Positions 27,274 through 39,048 of a DNA stretch of 64,000 nt are shown piece after piece. The translations under genes and the position numbers were made by a program. The stretch's first letter is position 1. Every line of letters starts with the position of its first letter. The stretch is from positions 72,772 through 136,771 of the forward strand of contig NZ_KZ614144.1 of the NCBI RefSeq assembly GCF_002884445.1. Direction: 5' to 3'. This DNA comes from Paenibacillus castaneae. Lineage in GTDB: Bacteria; Bacillota; Bacilli; Paenibacillales; Paenibacillaceae. The notes below the pieces were generated by a model. That model was not told the origin of the DNA and ran no database searches. It saw only the letters and a program-made list of their open reading frames with translations.

Positions 27274-28809
27274 GTGACTAAGGCAGATATTGCGTTGGAG
27301 CTGAAAGGAATCACTAAGAGATTCTCTGGGGTAGTGGCCAACGATTCGATTAGTTTTCAATTAAAACGCGGAGAAATTCATGCTTTGCTTGGAGAGAATG
27401 GAGCGGGAAAGTCCACCTTGATGAGTATCGTTTTCGGATTATATCAGCCTGATGAAGGTGAGATTTATGTAAACGGGAATCCAGTATGGATGGATAGCCC
27501 AAACAAGGCGATAGATCTTGGAATTGGAATGGTGCATCAGCATTTCAAATTGGTAGAGCCTTTCACGGTAACAGAAAATATCATTCTTGGAATGGAACCG
27601 AAGAAGGGTGTAAGAATCGATATTAAAGGGGCCAGCAGAAAGGTAAAGGAACTATCGGAACAATATAAGCTGGATGTCGATCCAATGGCAACGATTGAAT
27701 CGATTAGTGTAGGCATGCAGCAGCGCGTAGAAATTATTAAGACGCTCTACCGCGGCGCTGACATTCTGATCTTTGATGAGCCAACTGCGGTTCTAACGCC
27801 GCAAGAGATCAGTGAGCTGCTGGAGATTATGAAGCGCTTAGTTGCAGAAGGCAAGTCGATCGTTCTGATTACCCATAAGCTGAAAGAGATTATGGAGATC
27901 GCAGATAGCTGCACCATTATTCGTCGGGGCAAGGTCATTGAAACGGTCGAAGTGGCTAAGACCAATCCACAGCAGTTAGCAGAGAAGATGGTAGGGAAGG
28001 CAGTCAACTTCAAGACAGAGAAACAAAAGGCTAAGCCTCAAGAAGCATTACTGGAAGTAAATGATTTGGTAGTTAAGGGCGCTGGTGGAACTCATGCGAT
28101 TGATAAGCTCTCCTTCTCCGTTCGAGCTGGTGAGATTGTCGGTATTGCAGGGGTAGACGGGAATGGCCAGACGGAGCTAATTGAAGCTATAACCGGTATG
28201 TGTACGATTCATTCAGGAGAAATTTTGTTAAAAGGCAAACGTATTACGAATCAATCGCCGCGTATGATCTCTGAATCGGGCATGTCCCATATTCCTCAGG
28301 ATCGCCATAAACATGGACTCGTTCTGGACTTTACTGTCAGTGAAAATACGGTGTTACAAACCTACTATCATCCAGAAATTAATCAGCATGGCTTCATCAA
28401 TACAAAGGCTAGGGATGCGATGGCGACTCGTTTAGTACAGGAATTTGATGTGCGTACTTCAGGGATTGATGCGAAGGTTCGCTCCATGTCCGGAGGAAAC
28501 CAACAAAAAGTTATTATTGCACGCGAAATCGATAAAAATCCGCAGGTTATGATCGCAGCTCAACCCACACGAGGCCTTGATGTAGGTGCGATTGAGTTTG
28601 TTCATCAACAATTAATAGCGCAGCGAGATCAAGGAAAGGCAGTACTGCTTGTATCATTTGAGCTGGAAGAAATTTTAAATGTGGCTGATCGTATTCTAGT
28701 TCTCTTCGGTGGACAAATCGTCGGTGAAACGACGCCTGAAACAACAAATGATCAGGAATTAGGATTAATGATGGCTGGTAAGCATGAAGGGAATGACTCG
28801 AATGAATAA
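27274..28809 (+). CDS. Nucleoside ABC transporter ATPase
   Basis: A 511-aa ATPase with two fused nucleotide-binding domains. The first has Walker A GENGAGKST, signature-like ISVGMQQRVEI and Walker B ILIFDEPTAVL. The second has GVDGNGQTE in place of a canonical Walker A, MSGGNQQKVIIARE, and AAQPTRGLDVG where Walker B is altered. This asymmetric pattern is normal for sugar/nucleoside (NupO/YufO, RbsA-like) ATPases. AAGGAGGGGTCC precedes the GTG at 27274. It overlaps the next gene by 8 bases. Confidence 0.93.
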   Translation: MTKADIALELKGITKRFSGVVANDSISFQLKRGEIHALLGENGAGKSTLMSIVFGLYQPDEGEIYVNGNPVWMDSPNKAIDLGIGMVHQHFKLVEPFTVTENIILGMEPKKGVRIDIKGASRKVKELSEQYKLDVDPMATIESISVGMQQRVEIIKTLYRGADILIFDEPTAVLTPQEISELLEIMKRLVAEGKSIVLITHKLKEIMEIADSCTIIRRGKVIETVEVAKTNPQQLAEKMVGKAVNFKTEKQKAKPQEALLEVNDLVVKGAGGTHAIDKLSFSVRAGEIVGIAGVDGNGQTELIEAITGMCTIHSGEILLKGKRITNQSPRMISESGMSHIPQDRHKHGLVLDFTVSENTVLQTYYHPEINQHGFINTKARDAMATRLVQEFDVRTSGIDAKVRSMSGGNQQKVIIAREIDKNPQVMIAAQPTRGLDVGAIEFVHQQLIAQRDQGKAVLLVSFELEEILNVADRILVLFGGQIVGETTPETTNDQELGLMMAGKHEGNDSNE

Positions 28810-29872
28810 AGTAATGAGCATTTTCAAAAATACTGCTGTGGTGACCCCATTTGTTGCCATCATTATCGGCTTGTTATTAGGCGCAATTATTATGTTGATT
28901 GGCGGATATGATCCGATTCTGGCTTATGAATCATTAATTATAAAAATTTTTGGAAGCAGCTATGATTTTGGTGAAGCTTTGCGCACGATCGTACCTCTCA
29001 TTATGAGTGGCTTGGCCGTAGCAATCGCATTTCGATCAGGTATGTTCAATATCGGAGTAGACGGCCAAATTATTATGGGTTCATTAGGTGCGCTGATTGT
29101 CGGTACACAGCTTAGTCTCCCGCCGCTTCTACATGCACTTACTGCGATTATCTTTGGCGCTTTACTTGGGGGAATGTGGGGAGCGCTTGTAGGCTATATT
29201 AAGGCAAAAAGGGGTATCAATGAGGTTATTACCTGCATTATGCTTAATTTTATCGCCCTTTATATTAGTCATATCGTGATACGCACATATATGCCGCAGG
29301 CTGGCACGCAGCGGTCTGAAATGATTCACAGCTCTGCAAGCATTCAAATTGGCTGGCTCTCTGAATTAATGGGCGGCGCGCGCATCCATTGGGGTTTCCT
29401 CATTGCCATCCTTGCGGTTATTTTCTACCATATTTATTTAAACAAAACGAAATGGGGCTATGAGCTGCGCGCGGTCGGACTTAATCCTCATGCTGCCAAA
29501 TATGCGGGGATGAAGGTTCCAAATGTGATGGTTCGTACAATGTTCATCTCAGGCGTGTTCGGCGGCTTAGTTGGAACCTTTGAAGTATTAGGGGTGTTTA
29601 AGTATATCGCGATCAACTCTGTTACATCGGGTCTTGGTTTTGACGGAATTGCCGTTTCTTTGCTTGGTGGAAACACTGCGCTTGGTGTATTGCTCTCGGC
29701 AGCCTTAATTGGGGGGCTTACCTATGGTTCACAAGGCATGAGCTTTGGCGCAGAAGTGCCTGGTGAGATCATTCGTATGGTTATTGCATTCATCATCTTC
29801 TTTGTTGCCGCACCCGGAATTGTAAGGCTGTTCCTCAAACCACTCCAACAAAAATTAAAGAAGAAGGTGTGA
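28802..29872 (+). CDS. Nucleoside ABC transporter permease 1
   Basis: A 356-aa inner-membrane permease with about 8-10 helices, family BPD_transp_2 (NupP/YufP-like). It shows GMFNIGVDGQIIMG, ELRAVGLNPHAAKYAGM and an EVPGEIIRMV end. Start taken at ATG 28802, overlapping the ATPase stop by 8 bases; an ATG at 28784 in the same frame is possible. It pairs with the next permease. Confidence 0.92.
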   Translation: MNKVMSIFKNTAVVTPFVAIIIGLLLGAIIMLIGGYDPILAYESLIIKIFGSSYDFGEALRTIVPLIMSGLAVAIAFRSGMFNIGVDGQIIMGSLGALIVGTQLSLPPLLHALTAIIFGALLGGMWGALVGYIKAKRGINEVITCIMLNFIALYISHIVIRTYMPQAGTQRSEMIHSSASIQIGWLSELMGGARIHWGFLIAILAVIFYHIYLNKTKWGYELRAVGLNPHAAKYAGMKVPNVMVRTMFISGVFGGLVGTFEVLGVFKYIAINSVTSGLGFDGIAVSLLGGNTALGVLLSAALIGGLTYGSQGMSFGAEVPGEIIRMVIAFIIFFVAAPGIVRLFLKPLQQKLKKKV

Positions 29873-29875
29873 TTT

Positions 29876-30829
29876 ATGGAGATTATCGGCAATCTTCTTA
29901 ATGGTACGCTCGTATTCTCTACGGCATTTATCTTCGCTGCACTCGGTGGACTCATGTCAGAACGCTCGGGCGTCATTAATATTGGCCTTGAAGGATTTAT
30001 GATATCGGGAGCCTTCTTCTCCGCGATAACGGCTTATTACGCAGAAATGGCGGGGTTTGGAAGCTTTTCTCCATGGCTGGGATTAATCGGAGCCGTCGTA
30101 TTTACAGCTATCTTCTCTAGCATTCATGCGATTGCCACGATTACGTTTAAAGCGAATCAGGTAGTAAGTGGTGTTGTGATTAATATTCTTGCTGCAAGCT
30201 CGACGTTCTTTTTGGTCAAAATGATATTTGATGGCTCAGCAGAAACGCCTCTGCTTGCGTCGGTATTTCATAAGCTGACCATTCCTTACTTGAGTAATAT
30301 TCCATTTATCGGTAATGTATTCTTTAATGCATATCCAACGACGTATATAGCGATTGCATTAGTCATCCTCCTTTATTTTGTTTTATTTAAAACCTCAACC
30401 GGTTTAAGGCTTCGTGCAGTTGGCGAGCATCCAAGCGCCGCGGATACAGTCGGGGTCAAAGTAAATCGAACTCGCTACATCGCCGTTATATTAAGCGGAT
30501 CGATTGCGGCACTCGGTGGAGCAACTATTGTTCTGACCTCGAACGGTAATTTTGCATTTAATACTATTTCGGGACAGGGGTATATTGCGCTCGCAGCACT
30601 TATTTTTGGCAAATGGAATCCAGTAGGTGTGATGCTGGCATCCTTATTCTTCGGTTTAGCCCAAGCAGTAAAGGATCAATTACAGATCTTTGAATTCGCA
30701 GCACGCATTCCGAATGAATTTTTCTATATGCTGCCTTATGTATTAACGTTAATCGTATTAATTGGGGCAGTAGGGAAAGCTCGTGCACCCAAAGCATTAG
30801 GTGAACCCTATGAGGTTGGGAAACGATGA
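29876..30829 (+). CDS. Nucleoside ABC transporter permease 2
   Basis: A 317-aa permease of the same family (NupQ/YufQ-like), starting 4 bases after the previous stop. Motifs: RSGVINIGLEGFMISGAFF, KANQVVSGVVINILA, LRAVGEHPSAADTVGV. It completes the importer, and a terminator follows within 30 bases. Confidence 0.92.
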   Translation: MEIIGNLLNGTLVFSTAFIFAALGGLMSERSGVINIGLEGFMISGAFFSAITAYYAEMAGFGSFSPWLGLIGAVVFTAIFSSIHAIATITFKANQVVSGVVINILAASSTFFLVKMIFDGSAETPLLASVFHKLTIPYLSNIPFIGNVFFNAYPTTYIAIALVILLYFVLFKTSTGLRLRAVGEHPSAADTVGVKVNRTRYIAVILSGSIAALGGATIVLTSNGNFAFNTISGQGYIALAALIFGKWNPVGVMLASLFFGLAQAVKDQLQIFEFAARIPNEFFYMLPYVLTLIVLIGAVGKARAPKALGEPYEVGKR

Positions 30830-30855
30830 GGAGAAAACGGATTTAATCTTTCAGT

Positions 30856-30888
30856 AAGCTGGATGTCTTCAAGACCTCCAGCTTTTTC
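30856..30888 (+). terminator. Terminator of deoB-importer operon
   Basis: AGCTGGA ... TCCAGCT hairpin with T5 tail. Confidence 0.75.
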
Positions 30889-30913
30889 ATGGAATGAATG
30901 GTTAGGTTGAAGA

Positions 30914-32215
30914 ATGGAGGACTCTAAATTGATTAACCGATTGCAAAGGCTCTTTCATATTCAAGAAGAGAATTCGACGATACGAACCGAATTTGTTGCG
31001 GGATTAACCTCGTTTATGACAGTGGCTTATATTATTGCGGTGAATGGCGCCATCTTAAGTACAACTGGCATGCCTTATGAGGCGGCAACGATTGTCACAG
31101 TTATCTGTTCTTTTGTCGGCTGTATGCTCATGGCGCTTTGGGCGAATTCGCCATTAATTATTGTTCCGGGTATGGGGGATAACGCTTTTTTTGTTTTTAC
31201 ATTAGTATTCTCGCTAGGACTTACGTGGCAGCAAGCACTTGCTGCCGTGTTCTTGGCAGGTGTCGTATTTATGTTAACAACAGTAACCAAAGGGGCCGAT
31301 TATTTATCACGCTCGATTCCAAAATCTATGATCCATGCAATGACAGCTGGAATTGGTTTGTTTATTGCTTTTCTAGGATTAAAAAATGGGGGAATCATCG
31401 TTGCGAGTGAGGGTACATTCGTTACTTTAGCGAAATTCAGTGATCCTTATGCTTTAACGACTATACTTACCTTGTTGATTGTGCTGCCGTTATTCATGCG
31501 GAATGTGAAGGGGAGCTTCTTAATTGCGATTATTGCTGGCACTTGTATAGGTGCGCTGCTCGGTATTGTCGATTTCTCGACTTTACGCGATTTCAGTCTT
31601 TCCTTTAATGGTTATGGTGATTTGTTTTTCGCTTTGGATTTCAGCGGCATGGGCAAGCTTAATTTTTGGACTGCTGTTTTTTCATTGTCTATGGTCATTA
31701 TTTTTCAGAACATGGGAGCACAACTTGGCATGCTTCCTAATAAATCGAAGTTTAGAAAGTCGTTTCAGGCCAATTCCATCTCGGTGATCAGTGCGGGACT
31801 ATTGGGCTGCAGTCCTACGACGACAGCTGCTGAGTCAGCAACAGGTATTGCCCAAGGAGGGAGAACCGGGCTGACGTCGTTAACAACGGGCCTTCTATTT
31901 ATTCCGGCGTTATTTCTCATTCCGCTGTTTAAGATTATTCCCAATAGTGCAATTGCTCCTTTACTTATCATTGTTGGCTGTCTGATGGTACTGAGTGTGA
32001 AGGAAATTCCGTTTGGCGACTTTACAGAAGCTTTCCCGGCATACTTGATGATGGCCATTATGCCGCTTTCTTTCAGCATTGCGAATGGGATTGCATTTGG
32101 ATTCATTGCGTACCCTATTCTGAAGCTGGTTACAGGCCGGAGACAAGAAGTGTCGCTTACGATGTATGTCATTGCATTTTTCTTCCTGCTTTATTTTATA
32201 TTAGGTTCGATATAA
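30914..32215 (+). CDS. NCS2/AzgA-type purine permease
   Basis: A 433-aa membrane protein with about 12-14 helices. It carries AzgA/PbuG/PbuO landmarks: RTEFVAGLTSFMTVAYII, PGMGDNAFFVFT, AMTAGIGLFIAFLGLKNGG and GCSPTTTAAESATGIAQGGRTG. These transport guanine and hypoxanthine (or adenine) with protons. Its position after a nucleoside phosphorylase and importer fits free-base uptake. The 25-base space after the preceding terminator leaves no room for a purine riboswitch. The start ATG 30914 is weakly supported. Confidence 0.9.
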   Translation: MEDSKLINRLQRLFHIQEENSTIRTEFVAGLTSFMTVAYIIAVNGAILSTTGMPYEAATIVTVICSFVGCMLMALWANSPLIIVPGMGDNAFFVFTLVFSLGLTWQQALAAVFLAGVVFMLTTVTKGADYLSRSIPKSMIHAMTAGIGLFIAFLGLKNGGIIVASEGTFVTLAKFSDPYALTTILTLLIVLPLFMRNVKGSFLIAIIAGTCIGALLGIVDFSTLRDFSLSFNGYGDLFFALDFSGMGKLNFWTAVFSLSMVIIFQNMGAQLGMLPNKSKFRKSFQANSISVISAGLLGCSPTTTAAESATGIAQGGRTGLTSLTTGLLFIPALFLIPLFKIIPNSAIAPLLIIVGCLMVLSVKEIPFGDFTEAFPAYLMMAIMPLSFSIANGIAFGFIAYPILKLVTGRRQEVSLTMYVIAFFFLLYFILGSI

Positions 32216-32353
32216 AGAGCTTATTAAATGATGCATTTTATCATTTTTTGTCGAGAAACCATTGTGTGAAGGGTCGAAAGAGCAGGATTTAGCGATTGTT
32301 AAAGCGAATGGCTATTAAGACCATGAGCTTGAATCGCTGAGGAGTGAAGTTTT

Positions 32354-33514
32354 GTGCATGATGAGACCCGAGAAATGAGCTTATACCAGACAGATTTATC
32401 GCCGGAGCAAATGCTTAAGGTTATATTCAAATATACAGCCAAAATCTCGAATGAGAAAAAGCTGGATTCCGTGCTTATCTTGATGGCTAATATGGGGCGA
32501 GAAATGATTGTCGCTGATCGCTGCACGGTATGGTTAATCGATATCGCTCGCAACGAGCTGTTTACCGTTGTAGCACATGGTATCGGGGAGATCCGGATTC
32601 CATATGGAAGCGGGTTGGTCGGCAATGCCATCAGCACCGGCGAGCCTATCATTATTGATGATGCCTATGCGGATTCCAGACATAATCCGGAAACGGACAA
32701 GAAGACGGGATATAGGACCAAGTCGATACTAACGATCCCTTTCCGCAATAATCAGGGGGAAATTATCGGGGCTTATCAAGCGATAAACAAAATGACAGAA
32801 GCGCAAACCTTTTCGACCAAGGACATGGAGTACTTAACTTTAGCAGCATCTTATTCAGGGAAATCGTTGGAATCTATTATGCTGTATGAAGAAATCATTG
32901 AAACGCAAAAAGAAATTATTTATAAAATGGGTGAAATCGGAGAGAATCGTTCGAAGGAAACTGGAAATCATGTAAGACGTGTTGCGCAATATTCGTATAT
33001 TTTGGCGTTAGGACTCGGTCTTAGCGAGATTGAAGCAGAAAGGCTGCGAAGCGCTTCCCCGATGCATGATATTGGAAAGGTAGCGATACCGGATTCTATT
33101 CTGCAAAAGCCAGGTAAATTAACATCAGAGGAATTCGAGTTAATGAAAACTCACTCCGAAATTGGCTTTCATTTACTGCACAGCTCAAAGCGGCCACTTA
33201 TGCAAGCCGCAGCAATTGTTGCGATGCAGCATCATGAGAAGTGGGATGGCTCAGGCTATCCGCAAGGCCTGAAAGGTGAAGAGATTCATATTTACGGACG
33301 GATTACGGCAATCGCAGACGTTTTTGATGCATTAGGAAGTGCTAGAGTATATAAAGCGGCCTGGGAGCTGGATCGGATTTTGCTATTAATGGAAGAGGAG
33401 CGGGGCAAACACTTCGATCCTCGGGTGGTCGATGTCTTTTTTGAGCGGCTGCCGCAGCTTCTTGAAATAAGAGATCGTGATGGAGATATAGATATGACAA
33501 TCACACAAAAATAA
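32354..33514 (+). CDS. GAF and HD-GYP domain protein (c-di-GMP phosphodiesterase)
   Basis: A 386-aa cytosolic protein. An N-terminal GAF sensor (about 30-175) contains DRCTVWLIDIARNELFTVVA and GSGLVGNAISTGEP. A C-terminal HD-GYP domain (about 200-375) contains SPMHDIGKVAIPDSIL, HSEIGFHLL and HHEKWDGSGYPQGLKGEEI, with HD and GYP residues intact. It is therefore probably active on cyclic di-GMP. GTG start 32354 with GAGGAGTGAAG upstream. Monocistronic. Confidence 0.9.
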   Translation: MHDETREMSLYQTDLSPEQMLKVIFKYTAKISNEKKLDSVLILMANMGREMIVADRCTVWLIDIARNELFTVVAHGIGEIRIPYGSGLVGNAISTGEPIIIDDAYADSRHNPETDKKTGYRTKSILTIPFRNNQGEIIGAYQAINKMTEAQTFSTKDMEYLTLAASYSGKSLESIMLYEEIIETQKEIIYKMGEIGENRSKETGNHVRRVAQYSYILALGLGLSEIEAERLRSASPMHDIGKVAIPDSILQKPGKLTSEEFELMKTHSEIGFHLLHSSKRPLMQAAAIVAMQHHEKWDGSGYPQGLKGEEIHIYGRITAIADVFDALGSARVYKAAWELDRILLLMEEERGKHFDPRVVDVFFERLPQLLEIRDRDGDIDMTITQK

Positions 33515-33533
33515 ACGAAGAAAAAGTAGATAG

Positions 33534-33571
33534 AAAGACCTCATGGACTCATTCCTTGAGGTCTTTTTTTT
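33534..33571 (+). terminator. Terminator after the HD-GYP gene
   Basis: AAAGACCTCA ... TGAGGTCTTT stem with T8 tail. Confidence 0.88.
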
Positions 33572-33757
33572 ATAGCGATAATGTTGAACGCCTATAGCAC
33601 GGCTCATACATTTAAGGTTTTGCTTGTCTTTCAAAGATGGCACTAGGTATTTACCGTGTTCAAAAAATGTTTTGATCATAGACTGATTTAGCTGTTGTAA
33701 ATAGCATATTACCAATCGCAGCTAATCTATAAATCTATGAGAAAGAGAAGAGATGCC

Positions 33758-33937
33758 ATGAGCAGGAAGGTTCAAACGGAGAAGTTGAATGCAGCGATAA
33801 AAAAACTGCAAACAGCGAAGATTTTTATTCAAAACAAGCAACTAAAGCACGCTAAGTACCAAATACATGAGGTTGTTTCAAACTGCGGCAGTATTTTTAA
33901 CAAAAAGGTAATTCAAAAGCGCAAAAGCAGCAAATGA
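33758..33937 (+). CDS. Small basic protein, paralogue of collagen protein N-terminus
   Basis: A 59-aa lysine-rich helical protein from ATG 33758 (an in-frame ATG at 33737 is also possible; AGAAGAGA lies between). Its KLNAAIKKLQTAKIFIQNKQ then LKHAKYQIHEVVSNCGSI lines up with the first about 50 residues of the next protein ([20 protein letters not shown] then [16 protein letters not shown]). I infer a free-standing copy of that N-terminal domain, perhaps an assembly or anchoring partner. 15 bases separate the genes. Confidence 0.65.
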   Translation: MSRKVQTEKLNAAIKKLQTAKIFIQNKQLKHAKYQIHEVVSNCGSIFNKKVIQKRKSSK

Positions 33938-33952
33938 TAGGAGTGAGCAATC

Positions 33953-36844
<2,892 letters not shown>

Positions 36845-36913
36845 GAGAAACAAGGACAAATAGTACGAGAATATGATGAATCAATCTAATTGACTCGTAG
36901 GGGTGTGATTTCG

Positions 36914-38008
36914 TTGATTTCCATCAGCTTGTGTTTAATTGTCAAAAATGAAGAAAAAACGCTCGGTCGATGTCTTTCTTCTATGAAGGACATCGCCGAC
37001 GAAATCATCATCGTGGACACGGGCTCTACTGATTTAACAAAGCAGGTTGCGGGTAAGTTTACGGATCGAGTTGAACATTTTACATGGATTAATGATTTCG
37101 CTGCTGCCCGCAATTATGCTTTTTCATTAGCGACCAAATCTTATATTATGTGGCTTGATGCCGATGATGTTCTTAAGGAGTCAGATCAACTGAAGTTACG
37201 GGAGCTTAAGCGAAATCTTGACCCTGCTGTTGATTCAGTCACAATGGATTATCACTTAGCATTCGATGAGTTTGGCAATGTCACGTCAAAATTAAAACGG
37301 AATCGAATTGTGAAGCGAGAGCGTGGTTTTAAATGGATTGGACCGGTACATGAATATCTTGAAGTGTACGGTAATATTTTTCATAGCGACATCGCGGTTA
37401 CCCACAGCAGCATCCATCATGACAGTGATCGAAATTTAAAAATATATGAACAAAGATTAGCGAAAGGAGAAGTGTTTTCTCCGCGGGATTTGTTTTATTA
37501 CGCTAATGAGCTCAAGGATCATAGTAAATTTAAAGCAGCGATTCGTTATTATAATCAATTTCTTGATACGGGCAAAGGATGGATTGAAGACAATGTGGCT
37601 TCCTGCAGTCGACTTGCTGATTGCTACAGCGAACTGAAGGAAACACGGAAAATGGTTGATTCTATCTTCCGCTCCTTTCATTATGATAAGCCGCGACCAG
37701 AGTTTTGCTGCCGATTGGGCTTTTATTTCTTGGAGCGAGAGGAATTTAAGCTGGCTATTTATTGGTATAAGCTGGCACTTGCAGTGGAGAAGCCGGAGCA
37801 AAACTGGGGCTTTGAAAATCTAGCGTGTTCCACATGGCTTCCGCATCTCCAGCTTTGCGTTTGTTATGACCGGATTGGTGAATTTGAAACGGCATATGCC
37901 CATAATGAATTAGCGAGAACATTCAGGCCGACAGATGAACGCATTGTGGCCAATAGAGCGTATCTTGTCAAACGTCTGGGGAAAAAAGTTGGAGAAGAGG
38001 CACTCTAA
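36914..38008 (+). CDS. Family 2 glycosyltransferase with TPR-like C-terminus
   Basis: A 364-aa protein. The GT-A domain (1-220) has ISLCLIVKNEEKTLGRCLSS, the nucleotide-binding EIIIVDTGSTDLT and the metal site MWLDADDVL. The C-terminal part is helical with TPR-like repeats (YYANELKDHSKFKAAIRYYN; FYFLEREEFKLAIYWYKLAL). TTG 36914 follows TAGGGGTG better than the upstream TTG 36890. Next to the collagen-like gene, it may glycosylate the threonines of the collagen repeats; this is inferred from position. Confidence 0.85.
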   Translation: MISISLCLIVKNEEKTLGRCLSSMKDIADEIIIVDTGSTDLTKQVAGKFTDRVEHFTWINDFAAARNYAFSLATKSYIMWLDADDVLKESDQLKLRELKRNLDPAVDSVTMDYHLAFDEFGNVTSKLKRNRIVKRERGFKWIGPVHEYLEVYGNIFHSDIAVTHSSIHHDSDRNLKIYEQRLAKGEVFSPRDLFYYANELKDHSKFKAAIRYYNQFLDTGKGWIEDNVASCSRLADCYSELKETRKMVDSIFRSFHYDKPRPEFCCRLGFYFLEREEFKLAIYWYKLALAVEKPEQNWGFENLACSTWLPHLQLCVCYDRIGEFETAYAHNELARTFRPTDERIVANRAYLVKRLGKKVGEEAL

Positions 38009-38019
38009 GTGTAATCAAC

Positions 38020-38067
38020 AAAAAGGCGAGTGTTTCCCGATATAATAAAGGGAAGCACTCGCCTTTT
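38020..38067. terminator. Bidirectional terminator
   Basis: AAAAGGCGAGTGTTTCCC and near-exact complement GGGAAGCACTCGCCTTTT; ends the glycosyltransferase and the leftward operon. Confidence 0.9.
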
Positions 38068-38072
38068 ATAGG

Positions 38073-38273
38073 TTACATATCAATTTCATACCAAACCTTG
38101 CCATCTGGGTATTCTGCAATCGAAGGCGAGGTGCATTGGATTCGGGCATGAGCATATTTCACGGCTATATAGGCCGCTTCGGCTTCGGAAAGCCTTAGTT
38201 CTCTATGTTTGCGGTCTGCGGAGAAGGATTGTTCTAGAAATAAATCAAATGCTTCTATATTAAGCATTGTCAT
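38073..38273 (-). CDS. Hypothetical 66-aa protein, last gene of ligase operon
   Basis: A 66-aa soluble protein (MTMLNIEAFDLFLEQSFSAD...KVWYEIDM), unrecognised. AGGAGG stands 6 bases before ATG 38273, so the longer frame to 38363 is rejected. It is 25 bases after the racemase gene and 10 bases from the terminator. Confidence 0.7.
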   Translation of the reverse strand: MTMLNIEAFDLFLEQSFSADRKHRELRLSEAEAAYIAVKYAHARIQCTSPSIAEYPDGKVWYEIDM

Positions 38274-38298
38274 GATGTGCCTCCTGAGTTTACCGCTA

Positions 38299-39012
38299 TT
38301 ATTCAGAATCAGAATGTTTCCCTGATAATTCAATCGATTTCTGGACAAGTACAGCCATTGCATCTACACAATATTTCGAAATCTCATTTCGGATCGGGAT
38401 ACAAGAAAGCTCCGTACAAGCGATGATCACACAGTTGCAATTATAATTCACCAAGAGTTCATTAATAATACCTTCGAATTCACCGGACTCCACAGGCAAA
38501 TTACGCTTAACCTTATTGTAAATAATATCCATGACATGCTCTTGTATAGAGTCGTTAGGTTCATGGAGCTGCATGCCGTACTTCTCACAGCCGCTGCGAT
38601 ACACACCGCTGCTTACGGTCCCGTTTGTGGCCAAAATTCCGATTTTGCAATGCTCGCCGTGAAGGCTGTATATCTCTTTCAATGTTTCATCAACCATATT
38701 AATGATGTTAATGCTAGTCATCCGCTGCATTGCGGCATGAAAGTAATGCGAAGTATTACAAGGTATTGCGATATTAGACACACCCGCTGCTTCAAGAAGC
38801 TGCAGATCCTTAGCAACCGCATTAAGAAAAAGCTCACCCTGATTAGCCAGAATAACTTCTGTTCGATCCGGCAATGTTGCATGATTAAGAATAATCATAT
38901 CAATATGATCCTGATCGCGATCCGCGACGGTATGCTCAATAACTTTATCAAAAAAAACGGAGGTCGCCTTTGGACCCATTCCGCCGATGACGCCTAAGCT
39001 TTTATATTCCAT
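38299..39012 (-). CDS. Aspartate/glutamate racemase family protein
   Basis: A 237-aa cofactor-independent racemase of the RacX/YgeA-like group. The two catalytic cysteines are in IPCNTSH (about residue 84) and IACTELS (about 197). It starts with VIGGMGPKAT, typical of aspartate racemases. It would supply D-Asp or D-Glu. It is the fifth gene of a tightly packed six-gene leftward operon holding a MurE-like and an ATP-grasp ligase, which suggests that a D-amino acid is built into a peptide or into peptidoglycan. Confidence 0.88.
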   Translation of the reverse strand: MEYKSLGVIGGMGPKATSVFFDKVIEHTVADRDQDHIDMIILNHATLPDRTEVILANQGELFLNAVAKDLQLLEAAGVSNIAIPCNTSHYFHAAMQRMTSINIINMVDETLKEIYSLHGEHCKIGILATNGTVSSGVYRSGCEKYGMQLHEPNDSIQEHVMDIIYNKVKRNLPVESGEFEGIINELLVNYNCNCVIIACTELSCIPIRNEISKYCVDAMAVLVQKSIELSGKHSDSE

Positions 39013-39048
39013 AGTTCGACCTACTTTTGCTGAAGTGTATACTGAACA

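Noticed and set aside
30889..30913. Purine riboswitch before the NCS2 permease
   Set aside because: Only 25 bases lie between the upstream terminator and the start.
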